From contig NZ_MUMH01000073.1 in the NCBI RefSeq assembly GCF_002155965.1, positions 60,997 through 94,694 of the forward strand: a stretch of DNA of 33,698 nt, given 5' to 3'. Source of the stretch: Allokutzneria sp. NRRL B-24872 (GTDB taxonomy: Bacteria; Actinomycetota; Actinomycetes; Mycobacteriales; Pseudonocardiaceae). Below, piece by piece: positions 32,906-33,698 of the stretch. A program made the translations under genes and the position numbers. Within the stretch, counting starts at the first letter, position 1, and each line of letters opens with the position of its first letter. Under the pieces are notes generated by a model, which ran no database searches, had not been told where the DNA came from, and saw only the letters and a program-made list of their open reading frames with translations.

Positions 32906-33546
32906 GCTTCTGGGAGTTCCTGGCTTCCCGGTGGGAGCAGGTGCTCGTGGACGCCTCGCTGCATGCGAGCGCCGTGCTCCAGTGCACGGTGATCGCCGCG
33001 GTGATCGGGGTCCTTGTCGGCGTCGGGGTGTACCGCAGCCCCGGCGGCTCGGCGGTCGCGACGGCGCTGACCAGCGCCATCCTGACCATTCCGTCCTTCG
33101 CCCTGCTGGGCCTGCTGATCCCCGTGCTGGGGCTCGGCGTCGCGCCGACGGTGACCGCGCTCGTGCTCTACGCGCTGCTGCCGATCGTGCGCAACACCAT
33201 CGTCGGACTGTCCAGTGTGGACGGATCGGTGACGGACGCGGCGCGCGGCATCGGGATGAGCCGGGCCGGTGTGCTGACGCGGATCGAGCTGCGGCTGGCC
33301 TGGCCGTCGATCCTCGCCGGCATGCGGGTGAGCACGCAGATGCTCATGGGCATCGCGGCGATCGCCGCCTACGCCAAGGGGCCGGGGCTCGGCAACCTCA
33401 TCTTCTCCGGCCTGCAACGGGTCGGCGGAGCGAACGCGGTGAACATGGCGGTCGCCGGAACCCTCGGTGTGATCGTGCTGGCCCTGGTGATCGACGGGCT
33501 GTGGGTGCTCGTCGGTCGACTGACCACCCCGAGGGGGATTCGGTGA
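32902..33546 (+). CDS. ABC transporter permease, osmoprotectant (OpuC/ProW) type
   Basis: The 214-residue inner-membrane permease has about five or six membrane segments and a binding-protein-dependent transport signature (VDGSVTDAARGIGMSRAGVLTRIELRLAWPSILAGM) with the EAA-type Gly. A typical OpuCB segment is IAAIAAYAKGPGLGNLIFSGLQ. It would form the channel of a glycine betaine, carnitine or choline importer. The GTG at 32902 overlaps the BCCT stop and its own stop overlaps the ATPase start, so three genes are translationally linked. The substrate-binding protein and second permease presumably lie beyond the window. Confidence 0.93.
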   Translation: MSFWEFLASRWEQVLVDASLHASAVLQCTVIAAVIGVLVGVGVYRSPGGSAVATALTSAILTIPSFALLGLLIPVLGLGVAPTVTALVLYALLPIVRNTIVGLSSVDGSVTDAARGIGMSRAGVLTRIELRLAWPSILAGMRVSTQMLMGIAAIAAYAKGPGLGNLIFSGLQRVGGANAVNMAVAGTLGVIVLALVIDGLWVLVGRLTTPRGIR

Positions 33547-33698
33547 ACGGCAAGACCGGTGTGGAGATCCACCTCGACAACGTCAGCAAGCGCTACCCGG
33601 GGCAGAAGAGCGCCGCGGTGGACGAGGTCACCATGACCATCCCGGCGGGGGAGACGGTGGTCTTCGTCGGCCCCTCCGGCTGCGGCAAGACCACCACG
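33543..33698 (+). CDS. ABC transporter ATP-binding protein, 5' part
   Basis: The first 52 codons run off the end of the window. The sequence opens VEIHLDNVSKRYPGQKSAAV and reaches the Walker A motif GPSGCGKTTT at the last codon. This is the start of an OpuCA/ProV-like ATPase that would energise the adjacent permease. The GTG at 33543 overlaps the permease stop by four bases. Walker B, signature and any CBS domains are not visible. Confidence 0.93.
   Translation, partial: MNGKTGVEIHLDNVSKRYPGQKSAAVDEVTMTIPAGETVVFVGPSGCGKTTT

Overview
The window comes from a high-GC actinobacterium, most likely a member of the Pseudonocardiales (Saccharopolyspora, Amycolatopsis or Actinosynnema type). The evidence is gene order and protein character. 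From about 190 to 16830 the layout matches the origin-proximal block of Mycobacterium tuberculosis from cwsA (Rv0008c) to leuT: cwsA-like, ppiA, PH-domain membrane protein, crgA, DUF881, trpG/pabA, pknB, pknA, pbpA, rodA, pstP, fhaB, fhaA, tRNA-Leu. Insertions relative to M. tuberculosis are a rhomboid protease, a class E sortase, a 51-residue membrane protein and an NTF2-like protein. The family-level host assignment is inference.

Region 1 (1-190) holds the first nine codons of a leftward groEL with a perfect CIRCE operator and a second imperfect one. Region 2 (188-6490) holds small cell-envelope and division proteins, a peptidyl-prolyl isomerase, the sortase and a glutamine amidotransferase. 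Region 3 (6480-16545, all leftward) is the Ser/Thr phosphorylation and peptidoglycan elongation operon. It runs fhaA, then fhaB-pstP-rodA-pbpA-pknA-pknB with overlapping or nearly touching ends, and stops at a terminator after pknB. The kinases, phosphatase, FHA readers, SEDS polymerase and its partner transpeptidase form one signalling and wall-synthesis unit. A divergent tRNA-Leu(CAG) closes the conserved block.

Region 4 (16830-27800) is accessory. It contains a secreted AbfB-GH43 glycosidase, an unidentified 207-residue protein, a divergent pair (sugar-lactone oxidase and PLP-dependent alanine-racemase-like protein), a TetR regulator, and about 1.1 kb of palindrome-rich sequence with no convincing gene. 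Next come two small leftward proteins, one with a His/Cys motif, divergent from an XRE-TPR regulator that overlaps an APH-type kinase gene. Two palindromes 21 bp apart lie in that divergent gap.

Region 5 (27835-30718, leftward) is a copper-handling operon: unknown membrane protein, YcnI, CopC, CopD. Region 6 (31118-33698, rightward) is an osmoprotectant uptake operon: a BCCT carrier overlapping an ABC permease, which overlaps an ATPase cut by the window end.

No CRISPR array, insertion sequence, phage gene or rRNA was seen. The strongest leads are the XRE-TPR/kinase/small-protein module, the GYGQQ-type low-complexity linker of FhaA, the parS-like hairpin at 6459-6487, the DnaA-box pair at 3063-3084, and the CIRCE pair in which the imperfect arm doubles as a -35 box.
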